This document shows positions 38,601-51,300 of a stretch of DNA of 64,000 nt, in pieces. A program made the translations under genes and the position numbers. The stretch lies in contig OY756960.1 of NCBI GenBank assembly GCA_963580455.1, positions 21,573,238 to 21,637,237 of the forward strand. The letters run 5' to 3'. The notes beneath the pieces were generated by a model. It was not told the DNA's origin. It made no database searches and saw only the letters and a list, made by a program, of their open reading frames with translations. Position 1 is the first letter of the stretch; the number at the start of each line of letters is the position of its first letter. Source of the DNA: Euonymus europaeus. Lineage: Eukaryota > Streptophyta > Magnoliopsida > Celastrales > Celastraceae.

Positions 38601-41600
38601 TTTTGAAAGCTGCTCCTATTAATGAAGAACCTCAACCATACATTGATTGCACAGGAAGTCTGCAGGTACACACTTACTATGTAATAATAACAATTATCAG
38701 GATGAGCTTTTTTATAATAGAAAATTGAGCAGCATGACTTTTTTAGAATACTGTCATTTGTGGGAGTTATTTTTATTTCATTTTCTTTGCTCATTTAACT
38801 TCTGATTTTACTTCTTCCATATATCCATTTCTTTCCTAAAAAGAAAAAGAAGAGGGTAGCTTCCTATATGTGGTGAACGAAATGTCAATCAGAACCAGGA
38901 ACTGGTGTCTAAATTTGGATCAAAGAGATTTGCTTTGACATGTATATATATGGATACAGTTGAAAAAATGTTATTCTTCAGAGTTTGTTGAATATAGATA
39001 ATAAAGTCTAATAAGACAGTCAAACTTGTAATTTATGTTCATGGGAACATAACTTGAACCATGGAAAAGTTACGCAAACATAGGTTTTAGATATTCTGAA
39101 ATATTATGGTCCTTATGGAAGACTTGTGCAGCATGAAAAACTCAAGGGAATGATATGGATATTACTTGAATAAAGATGTGTTCTATGTGTTTCATGACAA
39201 CTATTGGAGACATCAGAATACTTTCTAGATGTTTCACACTTTAAAAACACAGTTGTATGTGCAGATTAAGCTTTATGATAGTGTTACTAAAGAATGTCAT
39301 CACAGGTTTGGCGTGTTAATGCCAGAGAAAAGATTCTTCTTCACCCTTCCGATCAGTCAAAATTCTACAATGGAGACTGCTATATTTTTCAGTATACATA
39401 TCCAGGAGAGGATAGAGAGGAATGCCTTGTAGGAACATGGTTTGGAAAGCAGAGTGTTGAGGTGAATATCAATCACTTTGCACTAACCTTTTACCCAATT
39501 TATAGTATATTATACTTGCATTTGACATCGAATATTTATGTTGTTTCCCATTACCTCCTAATGACACTTGAGCCTTTTCGGTTGAGTTTATTTATTTATT
39601 TTTTCTTTTTCTTTAGTGTGTTCTCGTTTTATGGGCATTAGCATGTGGGTATGTTTCTGTTGTGGATATATCTTTTATAATTCCTGCTTTTAGCTTTATC
39701 ATTATATTTATGTACTTTTATAAGGATATCATCTTTTGTTGATATTCAAGTGTCCAGTTAGTCTCATACAGTGCCACAATGGAGAAAAGCTGCAGATAAA
39801 TTTCGTTTAGTTGATCCACATGAGTGCACAATAGTTTGTGTACTACACATACTAATTGTGTGCAAACTGGTGTGTGAATGCGGTGACGTGAATCTTGGAA
39901 GAAGTAATGAAATGATCCTTTATGTTGATGTAAACAGGCGACCAAACACTGCAAGATGATTTAGATGTTTCAAAAAAGAGTTTCCATCACATTCTTTGCT
40001 GTACTGAATGACAGTTATTGGCTCATTTACTCACTGATAGAGATGCATACCCTGATTAAGACATAATGTATATAATTGAAAAGAATCACAAATACTTGTT
40101 GCTCACGCACTTGCATTCATTCACTCAATATTATGCATACCGGATGCTGTGCAAATGCTTATCAGTAATACCATCGATACTTATAAGTTGGTATCATTAT
40201 TTCATCAGTTCATCAACTACTTATGAATATATCTTTGAATAGGAAGAAAGGGTTTCAGCAATTGTTATGGCAAGCAAGATGGTTGAGTCATTGAAGTTTT
40301 TGCCGACCCAGGTAGTTTTCTTTATTGCCAGTCTAATTCTACCAATATTGATATTTTTTTCTGTACCTCATAATACTTCATAATATCTTCCAGGCTCGCT
40401 TTTATGAAGGCAATGAACCGATTCAGCTCTTTTCAATCTTTCAGAGCTTTATTATTTTCAAGGTTATACTATCAATAGAAACTAAGTCGGTGAATTTAGT
40501 TTGTTTGGTAATAGTTTCTATTAGTCTTGATTAAATCAAACACTGAGTTAAAGTTTATCAGGGTGGCATTAGTGATGGATACAAGAAGTACATTGCAGAG
40601 AAGGAAATCACTGACGAGACTTACAATGAAGATGGCATCGCACTGTTTCGAGTTCAAGGTTCTGGACCTGATAATATGCAAGCAATACAAGTTGAACCAG
40701 TACGTTATGCTATTATCTGTCAGTGGGATCTGGATGTTTGAGTCAATACTTTCTCTTAACATCAACGGAAGGAATATCTTAGGGCTATGATTGTCATTTA
40801 TCAAAAATTCTACCAATTGGTCGTGGATGCATTATTTCAATAATTAGTTTCTACTTTCTAATATATGGGATGTTGCATAAATTTTCTTGTGTTCATATAC
40901 GTTTGTGCAAGAATTTTAGATGCATCCTTATTAATACTTGGCAGGATGTTGTGATCTTGATGTTTGAGTGATTACTTTCACTGTGCAATGTAGGACCAAT
41001 TTTTCTTTGGGCTCTTGATTCCTCATTTCTTTCAATCACCGATGTGTCAAACGTGAACTATTCATATGCTCAGTTCAGAAATTAAGTGATGCTACTTTTT
41101 TTTTTTTTTTTACTTTCAATTCATTTGAGAATTCTATAGACTTTCCCTATCCATAATATATTGGATGTTAACTTGCTTTCGATATATATGTCAAGATCTC
41201 TCTTTTGTTGCTGACTTCTGGACATGATACGGAATAACCATATCAGTACATTTTAGGATGTGCCGCCCTGGTTTTGGCGTGGAATAAAGATATAGTTTTT
41301 GTCAAGTAAAAGGAGTTATAATTGATACTTAACTTTGTCTCTTTTTTCCTCTGTTGAACTATGATCAGGTTGGGTCGTCTTTGAATTCCTCCTACTGTTA
41401 CATTTTACATAGTGGAGCCACCGTCTTTACATGGTCTGGAAGCTTGACGACCCCGGAGGACCAGGAACTTATTGAGAGACAACTTGATCTGATTAAGGTC
41501 TGATATTTATGTTTGAATGATTTCCCTTCAATAATTTGACTCCTTCAAATCCCTGACTTCTCATAAGTCAATCTCTGTCATATTGGACAAAAGATCAAGA

Positions 41601-44600
41601 TGGAAATGTGGGTAAATTATTTTTCGAATCAAATATGTGAATCAATAGGCTGAGGACAAGATTTATTTTGCTTTGACTTCTTGATTTGTTTTTTTGAGGC
41701 TGAATTTTATGTTGTGTGTTTGAGGTGCTCTCATTTTTATGCAATCTGCCTCCTGAAGTATATATTTCTCATAGCTTGTGAATATCTGCAGCCAAATCTC
41801 CAATCCAGGCCACAAAAGGAAGGTGTAGAATCAGAGCAATTTTGGGATTTGTTAGAAGGAAAAGCTGAATACTCCAACCAAAAGTTTGTGAGAGAAGCTG
41901 AAAGTGATCCTCACCTTTTTTCTTGCACATTTGCAGAAGGTGTGAATAAATTATATGTATTAGAAAGCAGTTTTCTTCTATTATTTATACTTTTTGCTTT
42001 ATTGTAAGTATACATATTTAATATCTGATTGTTTCTTCTCCCAATGGTGATGGACATTGGCAAAATTCGTGCCGATCTTCAGGAAATCTGAAGGTATAAA
42101 TCCTTAATATCAATTTTTTTTATTTTTTTTGCATTGAATAGTTTATGTCCTGTTAGAATGATAATGGTGTATGCATTTATGAAACATTTCCATGTATTTA
42201 CCTGAAATGTGCATTAGTCATAGATGCTTATGGATAGGAGTTTTCTATGTTGCTTTTACGTCATCGTGATTTTTTTAAGTGAACTTGTTTGGTGAATTTG
42301 TGAATAAACAACGTAACATATTAGTAGTTAGTTAGTAAATCACGGGAATTCTCAAGTAAAGCCAATTTTTAACTAAAAAATGATGGGTTTCTTTTGAAAA
42401 ATGAGAAAATTCTTTTAAGTATTGAGGAAATATTGAGAAACCTTATGATTAAGTATGCATAAGGATTTGGTAAATATGTTGAAATTTTAGTAAGAAAAAG
42501 TTCACGCTTCAAGGCATCATAACAAAGTTCCTTATGGATGTCTGAGGTTGTGTTATAGGACCTTCATAATGATCATATGATGAAAAAAAATTCTATTTAA
42601 ACATGACTATAATATAAATGGGTTACTGCAGGTGACAGAGATTTACAACTTCACCCAAGATGATTTGATGACTGAAGATATATTCATCATGGATTGTCAT
42701 TCAGATATATTTGTCTGGGTTGGGAAACAGGTTGACACCAAGAATAAAGTGCATGCTTTAACTATTGGAGAGGTAAGTGTCTGAGGCTTTGAAATGAAAT
42801 TTTTTTTAATAATTATAGGCCTATGGAGTGAGTTATACTATTATAGTTCAATCTGATCTTTCATTTGACTTGGAGGCAGGAAATGGAATTGAAATTTCTT
42901 ATCAACGTAGATTAATACTGGGGAGCGCTCTATTGGGGTATTTTTGGATGATTGGCTTCCTGTAATTAAAACTTTGGTTGACTGGAACTTGTTCCAATAT
43001 TTTAGATAGCCTCAGATCAGTTATACTATAACCTTGCACTCCCTTGGTGCTGTTAATAATATTTTTCTATTCAAAAAAAAATACTGGATTGGACACAAGC
43101 CTATTATTATTTTTCATTGAATGATTTACAACTACATTTATGCATTTGTCTGACATTTTTCTTCTCGCCTTTGACAGAAATTTCTCGAGCATGATTTTCT
43201 ATTGGAAAAATTGTGCACCGAGGCGCCAATATATGTTATCATGGAAGGGAATGAACCACCTTTCTTTACACGTTTCTTTACTTGGGATTCTGCAAAATCT
43301 GAAGTAAGTGTGCTAACCTTTATCCTAGGTTGATTGGTTTTGGTCTGTAACTGGGTGATTAATGTTTTCAACTGGATGCAGATGCATGGAAACTCATTCC
43401 AAAGGAAACTTGCCGTAGTCAAAGGCGGAGGGACTCCAATTATACATGTATGGCATTTCTACTCAAGATGCATATATTTGGCTCTCTTTTGATCTATTAT
43501 TCTTTCTCTGCAAATTAAGATGGATAAATTTTTTTATTGATATAAATAATCCTATTAATTTGAGATATATTCATCTAAGTATGATCCTAAATAGAAATGA
43601 ATGGTGGAAATGATTACACGTAGTGGATTCCCTTTAATTTTCTCATAGACTCGTGTAGCTGACCCCAAACTTTAGTGATAAAGGCTCAAATGATGATGAT
43701 AGGCAGTGCATGCCCTTGGTCTAATTCTTAACGTATAACAGAAAAGTTCTTGAGCCAAATGGAAAATTTACAAAAACGATGATGAAAGTTTAACGGGAAG
43801 CTGGATAAAATAGTGAAAATGGTTGTCCTGAGCCATCAATGGTTGTAAAATGTAGGTTCATCAATTTAGGAGTGCCATGAAAGCCCTTAAGTTTTATGAC
43901 GGCCTTCAAAAATCTCTTAGTGTAGATTACTCCTGCTTCTTAATTAGTACTTAAAGCAGGTCAAGGTTATTCCCCTTGAAACTAATAATAATGTAAAAAA
44001 AATGACTTGTCGTAAACAGGAAGTGCCAGAAATTGTTGTTTGGTCTGTCATAGGTGGGTAAGAAGTAGTGCTCTTTAAAAACTGATGATATGAACTTTTC
44101 CCTGTACATACAACTATCAAAGTCTACAAATTGTCATCTTCTTATGTTGAAGTAACACATCTGATTGTTGGTAGGACATTGATAATTCCAAAGTCAAGAT
44201 GGAAATTACAGACTAATCTTGCTGTTAGAAACCACAACTGTTGTCTAAAGCTTGTTGGAATTAGAAGAATATTCTCCTAATTACAATCAATGCGATCTTC
44301 TCCAATCAATGTGATATGGTATCAATCACGGGGAATTCTTCTAATTCCAACAAAGCTATCTTGTACGAACCCATGCTTGTCTCCAATTGGCTTTCCCATG
44401 TGAGTGATATTGTTTTGTACCAACTCATACCCTAAAAGTAGTTGAGTTTGTGAGATCTTGGAACATTTTCTTTCTCTCTTGGAAGCCCTACGTAAGATTT
44501 ATGGTAGAAGCAAAACCTAGCTTATATTTTCTTTGATTTATGGAAAGGAATTTTCCTTCACCCCCTGACACCACTTGGGAAACTCATCGAGCAAAATACC

Positions 44601-45823
44601 CATCAGAGATATCAGCTTCCATTCAGAAGGCTCCCACAGAGTTGTGATGTACACAGCCTTACCTCTTCCGTAGTAAAGAGGCTGTTTTTATGACTTGATC
44701 TATGACCCTTAAGTTGCAATGTAGTAACTCTAGCGCACTGGTCACCCCTTTTCCTATGACACTGGTGCAACAATTACAACCAAAGTGCTTTTTTCTTGCA
44801 ATTTTTCAAAGTAGATTTAGACCCAATTATTCTAATAACCATAGCATCAAATATAGCACTCATTTCACTGAATTAGTATTTTGATACTGGAAAACTCAAG
44901 CCCAGTACTCATTCATTTTTATATTCACACATTCATTGGATTCTTGCTCCTGCTAATTCTGTTGGTAATTATTATTCTCTGTTGATGATAATTAGAAACC
45001 CAAACGACGAACACCTGCATCATATGGAGGTCGGTCTAGTGTGCCAGATAAATCACAGCGTTCCAGAAGCATGTCTTTCAGTCCCGATCAAGTTCGTGTG
45101 AGGGGTAGGTCGCCAGCTTTCAATGCAATAGCTGCTAATTTTGAGAACCCCAATGCCAGGAACCTTTCAACGCCACCACCAGTTGTTAGAAAGATCTACC
45201 CAAAATCGGTAACCCCAGATTCAGCAACACTGGCTTCCAAATCTTCAGCTATTGCTGCACTGACTGCAAGTTTTGAACAACCTGCACCACCTGCTCGGGA
45301 GAGTATTATATCTCGATCTGTCAAAGGTAAGTATTGGTGCATTTACTCAAGAGAATCGAGTTACCTTAGTACCCTTAATATCTTTCTATGTTGTCAAATT
45401 GATGTGTCTCATTGTCATTTGCGAAGTGAGCCCAGAAGCACCTAAAACACCAGATTCAGACTCCAATGAAAGCTCCATGAATAGTAGAATTGAATCTCTC
45501 ACCATAGAAGAAAATGTGAAAGAAGGAGAAGCTGAAGATGATGAAGGACTCCCGATATACCCATATGAACGTCTGACAATTAATTCAGCTGATCCTATTA
45601 CAGAAATTGATGTGACCAAAAGAGAGGTAAGAAAATTGAATTCACTTGCTATAATTTATGCTTACTTGCCTCTGACAATTGGCTGAGACACTGTGTTCAA
45701 CATTTGCAGACTTACTTGTCATCAGAAGAGTTTAGGGAAAAGTTTGGAATAGCAAAGGATGCCTTTTATAAAATGCCTAAATGGAAACGGAATAAGCTTA
45801 AAATTGCCCTTCAACTGTTTTGA
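35698..45823 (+). CDS. VLN4: Villin, VLN4/VLN5 type
   Basis: Twenty-two coding exons join in frame into 960 aa: 35698-35753, 35896-35995, 36468-36536, 36629-36865, 36986-37163, 37236-37368, 37990-38152, 38224-38371, 38565-38665, 39306-39461, 40243-40311, 40394-40462, 40562-40699, 41369-41497, 41792-41939, 42083-42093, 42632-42772, 43178-43303, 43382-43447, 44996-45326, 45427-45626 and 45710-45823. Residues 1 to about 746 hold six gelsolin repeats ([55 protein letters not shown]). A Ser/Pro-rich linker follows ([20 protein letters not shown]), then the C-terminal headpiece (about 898-960) with [17 protein letters not shown]. Villins bundle, cap and, with calcium, sever actin filaments in the cytoplasm; VLN4 affects root hairs. 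Linker and headpiece match VLN4 better than VLN1-VLN3. Oddities: intron 4 starts GC, and exon 16 is 11 nt long. Confidence 0.95.
37610..37960. repeat. Dispersed repeat in villin intron 6
   Basis: GTGTTTTATTGATATGATTA then tattaagagatgtgtttt here corresponds to gtgttttattgatctaacta then tattgagagacgtgtttt at 59790-59835, and more weakly to 59577-59620. No terminal inverted repeats were found. It looks like a member of a non-coding repeat family. Confidence 0.55.
44253..44352. mobile_element. 100-bp TG...CA foldback element with 5-bp target duplication
   Basis: The element begins TGTTGGAATTAGAAGAAT (44253-44270) and ends with its exact reverse complement (44335-44352). AAGCT flanks it on both sides (44248-44252 and 44353-44357). 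TGGTATCA at about 44317-44324 resembles the initiator-tRNA primer binding site of LTR elements and GGGG precedes the right end. TG...CA ends and a 5-bp duplication suggest integrase, so it may be a minute TRIM/SMART-like derivative or solo LTR; the 18-bp perfect inverted repeats are unusual for that. It lies in villin intron 19. Confidence 0.75.
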
Positions 45824-46496
45824 ATCTCCTTGGCAACTCTGTTTTTTCTTCGGCTTTCTACCGTTGAGATTGCAGGCGAAAGTAAGTATGCTTTCATACA
45901 AGTTTTCCCTTGTGATAATCAATCTCAGTTGAATTACTAGTCTATCTAACCTCTTTATATTTTCCTGCAGTAGAAGTACATTTCTTGGGAGCGAATGGGA
46001 GTGACATCAGTTCATTTTAAGCTGCATCTGCTCCCAAGAATCTTCCTTTCCTGATTGACAAACAGAATCACAGATTTTCCTAATTTTCATTTCCTGTTGG
46101 TTTGATGTCTAGTTCTTTTCCTGTATTTTAGTTTCATTTATTTATTTATTTATTTTGTCCCGTCTAGTTAGTTGCTTGGTATTCTTTATGGTCACAGGAA
46201 TGGTTTGAGCTTGCAAAAATTTTACGTTTTCTTTTTTTAGTGAAAAGAAATTTGATTTCAGTGAGCAAGTAGAGGCTTTCAAATACAAACAATTAGGATA
46301 TAGTGTACAGCTGAGGATGGAAGTGTATACAGCTGAGATAAAAGCGAGTCGACTCATAATTTGTTTTGATAATAAAGTTATTTTTTTGGAGCATCTCTCC
46401 TCTTCTCCCCCACCTTCAAACCCAAATTTTTTATTTATCTGTTCTCTTTCGTGGTACCTCATAACACATTGTGATGGTTCAAGAGGCTCAAATGCG
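45824..46496. other. Villin 3' UTR and short spacer
   Basis: Follows the villin stop codon at 45821-45823. A further GT-AG-like interval (gtaagtatg near 45880, ttttcctgcag near 45970) may be an intron in the 3' UTR. No other gene seen. Confidence 0.45.
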
Positions 46497-46760
46497 TTCT
46501 CATGGGTTTGAGAAACATCTTAGAACCCATGAGAAAGGTACGCAGCTTTGGAAACAAGGTCGCAGCTTCCGGACGGCTGTAATAAGGACAAGAGACCATT
46601 TCTCCAACTGATTGTAAGTAAACCGATTCCTTCCCTAGGCTTGGACATGGAGGTGATGTAGTTAGGCACTGCTTCAATTGTTGCAAGGCGTCTTGACGCT
46701 CTGAAATTGTGACATTTTTCGCAAAGATTGAGAGATGAAACGATTAAGTGCAATTGTTCT
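46497..46760 (-). pseudogene. Ty3/gypsy polymerase fragment
   Basis: On the minus strand LQQLKQCLTTSPP is followed by MSKPREG and, in a shifted frame, YNQLEKWSLVLITAVRKLRP. These are pieces of the connection between reverse transcriptase and RNase H in Ty3/gypsy polyproteins (QLKxYLTSPPLLSKPxEG; YxQxEKLALALxxAxRKLRPYFQ). The RNase H catalytic part that should lie between them is deleted and frames change, so it is a decayed fragment. No LTRs were found beside it. Confidence 0.65.
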
Positions 46761-48626
46761 CTCGATTATCATTTATGTTTTCGTTCTCGTTCCCACGACT
46801 AATCAAACAGAGTAAATATTTCAGTTTTTAAATACCCTATAATATTATTATGGGTATATAGATTCGTAATATCTTGGCTTGGCTTGCTCGCCGTATGAAG
46901 GTAAAAGGATTGAAGTAAAATTTTATTTGAAAGTCAAGTCAACAAATTATGGCATTGACCAGCCAATAATTATTATTATGCGGAGTAAAGGTGGCTTCGT
47001 AACATAAACAAAATAATGACAATTATTTTTCTTAATTGTTTTATATATAAAAAACTAATTGCCACAAAATACGCCCGTGTATATATATATATATATATAG
47101 TGAATTAGTGGTGGCAATTTGAACTTCTCCAAAAACCAATCTACCAGAGCAGATTAAGGATGGAACAAACTCAATATATAATGTAAATTTTGAGAGGATA
47201 TTATGGCGAGTCAACTGCCTTTGCCAATTATTGTGAGATATTTACAACTCTTGATTTTCAATAGAAGAATATTAAAGTGTGTCGTGCAAAGTTATGAAAC
47301 AACAAGGGTGGCATACTAACAAGTGGAACACATTCGAATAAGGTTGTATTGCTTACAAGTGGGGATGACGATGTGACCTAGCTGCTGATTAATAAGTGTT
47401 TTTAACATCCATACAATTTATTATAAAAAAAAGTTTACGTTGCATACTTGCTTAGTCATTTAATTATTGCACACATATGCCCACATAAACTATGGTTATG
47501 TGTTCTAACTATATTAGTAATAATTGAAGTTTTTTTTAAAAAAAAATAATAATTATAGTGGTTAATTTTTTCTCTTCTAGCTATTTATCATTTAAGAACT
47601 CCTAAAGAAAATTGACAGGAGATTATTGAGTCCAGCTTAGGATTCTAGAAGAAATTAATCATGGGAATTTGGAATTCGGACATTAGGCTCTGCATCTTAG
47701 GCCCCTTCAAAATTTCTTAGGGCCGGCTTGGTAAATCTTAATTATTTTTTAATAATTGAGAAACACATTATACAAAAACTTGTCCTTTTGACATCAATAC
47801 GAGTCTAAACACATCTCATAAAGATATAAAGTAAATTGAACTAATTAAAGTCCAACGCATTACCATGAAGATATAGTTGATATATACATATGGAACAAGT
47901 TCACGTGTTCAGAGGAATAGTCAGGCAAAACCTCAAGTCTAAGTTACCCATGTTAGCTAGAATTTTCCTGCACTTGTTTTTTTCTTAGAGTTAAGAGTGT
48001 CTTTTTGAAACTTTCGATCCTTTCACTAAACAAAACAGAAGTCAATATTCCCCCCAGCAATTCGAGGTGGAGTTCCTTCATTTATTTCACCAAAGTCCAA
48101 GTACAAGGGCTGGTGTTCCTTATTTACAGCAGCACGCATGTGCATGTATATATGTGTGTGTATATATTTGTGTGTGTAGGGAGTAGACGGTTATATATCA
48201 CATGCAATCAAGTTGGCAATCAGCACTAAACAAAGATTATTCTATCTTGCATTGCTGCAACTCGATCAGTTTGAACTTTCGTATTCATTGCATATACTGT
48301 TACCCTTAGAATTGTTGGACGACCCTAATCTATATATATTAGTTTATATGATATAATACATGCCAGAACGTGACGAATAAAATTATTACAAGTGTCATCG
48401 ACTCACAATAACGCAAGAACATGACAAGAAAATTATGACAATGCAAGTACTACTGTAAGAGAAATCAACCTTGTCCAGAATGTTAAATTACTGCAGCCAG
48501 AATATATATTCCCCTAATTCCAACCACCACATGATTAATTCTCTCATATGACTTGTATATATATGTATATATAGATACCCACTAATCAAGCCACTCACAA
48601 AGTAAAGCACTACAAGCAAACCAGAA
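46761..48626. other. Intergenic; peroxidase promoter at the right end
   Basis: AT-rich with a (TA)n run at 47080-47099. No gene seen. The peroxidase core promoter should lie in about 48500-48590; TATATATATGTATATATAGA at 48555-48574 is the best TATA candidate, some 55-70 bases before the ATG. Confidence 0.45.
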
Positions 48627-49961
48627 ATGGAAAACCAAAGCCTCATTTTTCTACCAATATTTCTCTCTCTTCTTCTCACTACAGCTTCTGCTCAACTTCG
48701 ACCAAATTTCTACAGCGGCACATGCCCGAATGTTGAATCCCTTGTCCGGTCCGCCGTTCAGGCCAAGTTCCAGCAGACCTTTGTTACTGTTCCGGCTACT
48801 CTTCGTCTCTTTTTCCATGACTGTTTCGTCCGGGTTCGTAATCAAAACTTACACCCCTTGAAATATGATAATATGTAATTGCCAGACATTTTTCATATAC
48901 AATCAGTGAAATATTTGATATGTTTGGAAATAGGGATGCGATGCTTCAGTTCTGTTGTCGTCGCCAACAAATTCAGCGGAGAAAGATCATCCTGACGACC
49001 TAACGCTCGCCGGAGACGGATTTGACACCGTGATCAAGGCTAAGGCGGCTGTTGATAGCGATCCTCGATGCAGAAACCAAGTTTCTTGTGCAGATATACT
49101 GGCTCTTGCTACTAGAGATGTTGTTGCAATGGTATGCATAAGTTTCAACGATTAATCGCTAGCTACACATTCTTGCAATAATCATACATATAATTAATAA
49201 TTCTCCATGATCACCAAAGTGGGTATCTAACATATAAATATATATATATATATATATATAATATATGTGTGTGTGTGTGTATGTATGTGCAGGCAGGAGG
49301 TCCTTCTTATAGCGTCGAATTAGGTAGGCGTGATGGGAGAATATCTACCATAGCTAGTGTCCAACACAGTCTTCCACAACCCAGTTTCAAACTAGACCAA
49401 CTCAACACCATGTTTGCTCGACATGGTCTCAGTCAGATCGACATGGTCGCGTTATCGGGTAAAAATATAGTACCTGACTATATTTGTACAATCCTTTATA
49501 CTTTGCCGATATGAGCTAGAATATTCTAATTTCTTGTTTATCTGGTTTCATCAGGTGCACACACAGTTGGGTTCTCTCACTGCAACCGATTTTCGAGAAG
49601 AATATACAACTTCAGCCCTACAACCAGGATCGACCCGTCGCTCAATCTTAGATATGCTTTGCAATTGAGACAAATGTGTCCTATTAATGTTGACCCTAGA
49701 ATTGCAATAAACATGGACCCAACCACTCCTCAAAGATTCGACAATTCTTACTTCCAAAACCTTCAACAAGGGAAGGGTTTGTTGACATCTGACCAGGTAT
49801 TGTTTACAGATCCAAGATCAAGAGCCACTGTAAACCTATTTGCGTCCAACAATGGAGCATTTCAACAGGCCTTTGTGGCTGCAATGACCAAATTAGGACG
49901 CGTCGGGGTTTTGACTGGAAATCGAGGCGAGATTCGACGTGATTGTGGCCGAGTTAATTAA
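48627..49961 (+). CDS. PER45: Secreted class III peroxidase (PER45/PER16 type)
   Basis: Four exons, 48627-48833, 48934-49131, 49293-49458 and 49555-49961, give 325 aa, the standard class III layout with three introns at conserved places. Residues 1-22 are a signal peptide, so the mature enzyme begins [15 protein letters not shown]. Arg-60 and His-64 in [12 protein letters not shown] are the distal catalytic pair, GCDASVLL (70-77) binds calcium, and His-193 in LSGAHTVGF is the proximal heme ligand. The C-terminus reads [18 protein letters not shown], without a vacuolar extension. The enzyme uses H2O2 to oxidise wall phenolics or to loosen walls through radicals. From memory, Arabidopsis PER45 (At4g30170) is adjacent to VLN4 (At4g30160), the same order as here. 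No lesion seen. Confidence 0.95.
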
Positions 49962-50485
49962 CCATATGATCCTTTGGATTTGAATGTGTTATTTGATGAC
50001 TTTATTATTTTGTAAGAGCAGATCAATAAAAAGTTTCCCACTAAGAATAAATTTGGAGAAATAAAATGTTATAGATCATAAATCCAACTCAAACCATTCA
50101 AAGAGGTATTATCCGTTTTATGCCTATAGCCCGCACAATTTTATTCTTAAAAAGTTAAGAGGTATTAATATTTGTTGATAAACTACATCGATGGTTTAAA
50201 CTTAATAATCAATATGAAATATAAATCTTTTGTAAGATATTGATTGCAACTTTAATTAACTTATCATCTTCATATATTTAATGTGGTACGTTAGCAAACT
50301 TATATTTTTCTTATCATTATATTAATTCTCTTGAATTTTATTCTTAAAAAGTTAAGAGGTATTGATATTAGTTTATAAACCACATTGATAGCTTAAAATT
50401 AATATTTAAGCCGAAATAAACCAACATGGGTTGGCGTAAGTGGTTTCGGCGCTCTCATACCTTAAGAGAGGTCGGGAGTGTATGG

Positions 50486-50557
50486 AGTACTCTGTTGGCT
50501 AGAACCGATGACTATCACATTACAAATGCGATGCCCTAACCGTTGAGCTAAGCGGGC
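50486..50557 (-). pseudogene. Plastid-derived trnT-UGU remnant
   Basis: On the minus strand GCCCGCTTAGCTCA begins a tRNA-Thr: D-arm GCTC/GGGC, anticodon arm TCGCA-TTTGTAA-TGTGA with anticodon TGT, then TAGTCATCGGTTC. The 3' half of the acceptor stem is lost (no AGCCGGC), and the anticodon stem has a C-to-T change. The plus-strand CATTACAAATGCGATG matches the plastid trnT region used for the classical trnT-trnL primer. This is nuclear-inserted plastid DNA, not a functional tRNA gene. Confidence 0.75.
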
Positions 50558-51005
50558 TAAACTAAGATCCATTTTTATAAGCAAAGGAACTTAAGCAAAC
50601 TGTGAATCTTAGCTCTTGATGAGTAATATAAGTAATGTGAAGATATAATAGAATTGTAAATAAATATTGCAATTGAATGTTATTATAGAACATAAGAATT
50701 AATAGAATATCGCACAATATAGAATTTCCACCCACTTATTATATCAATCATCTCTTTATCAATAAAGAATATCTTAATTAGGTAGTCAAATTTTATTTTT
50801 TCGTTTTTCATTTCTTAAGATTATTTAATATCTATTTTTGAGTTATAGAATTCTAATATTCCAGAATAGAAATACATATCAAATTATTTAAAAAAAGAAT
50901 TTGAATAGAATAAAAAAAAAAGAAATAAAGAATATGAGTATATAATATGAATGAATAGATTATATCTATATAGATAGAAGATAAAATTTGTATTCTATAA
51001 ATACA
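50558..51005. other. Probable plastid trnT-trnL spacer DNA (NUPT)
   Basis: Continues from the trnT remnant in the direction expected for the trnT-trnL spacer, and has the extreme AT content, A/T runs and short tatatctatatagatag repeats typical of that spacer. I cannot confirm it base by base without a plastome. Confidence 0.5.
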
Positions 51006-51300
51006 ACTTTATCCCTTAATTGGGCCGGTCCGGTGCAAGCGGAGATTAGTCTAGGCGTGGTACGGGATTAAAGGTGCATGTCTCCCACAGTTGGGGCCCA
51101 CCAAGAACATCTCGTGAGAAATAAAAAAAATATTCAATATGAAATACAAATCTTAACATAAAATACTATAAATATATATATATTTAAGATAAAAGTACTA
51201 TATAATGATTGCAACTTTAATTAAGTTATCATCTTCATATATCTAATGTGGTACGTTAGCAAACTTATATTTTTCTTATCATTATATTAATTCTCTTGAA

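Larger units (their letters stand above)
50424..51115 (+). mobile_element. Possible tRNA-derived SINE, itself interrupted
   Basis: TGGCGTAAGTGG at 50432-50443 fits a Pol III A box, and ggcgctctcataccttaaga followed by gaggtcggga resembles the start of tRNA-related plant SINEs, breaking off near 50479 before the B box. At 51018-51110, GGGCCGGTCCGGTGCAAGCG and gattagtctaggcgtgg resemble a SINE body. Plastid-like DNA lies between. That the two halves are one element is inference. Confidence 0.35.
50137..51300. repeat. Tandem duplication (about 198 bp) with second copy split by a 0.7-kb insertion
   Basis: Copy A is 50137-50334. Copy B starts at 50335 (AATTTTATTCTTAAAAAGTT), runs to about 50410, resumes at about 51131 (caatatgaaatacaaatctt) and ends at 51300. 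The shared right part (for example AATGTGGTACGTTAGCAAAC at 50279 and 51245) is about 97% identical over some 95 bases. The interruption carries SINE-like and plastid sequence. Confidence 0.8.

Noticed and set aside
50486..50557. Functional tRNA-Thr (UGU) gene
   Set aside because: The acceptor stem cannot pair, the anticodon stem is mutated and plastid spacer sequence follows, so it is a plastid-derived remnant.
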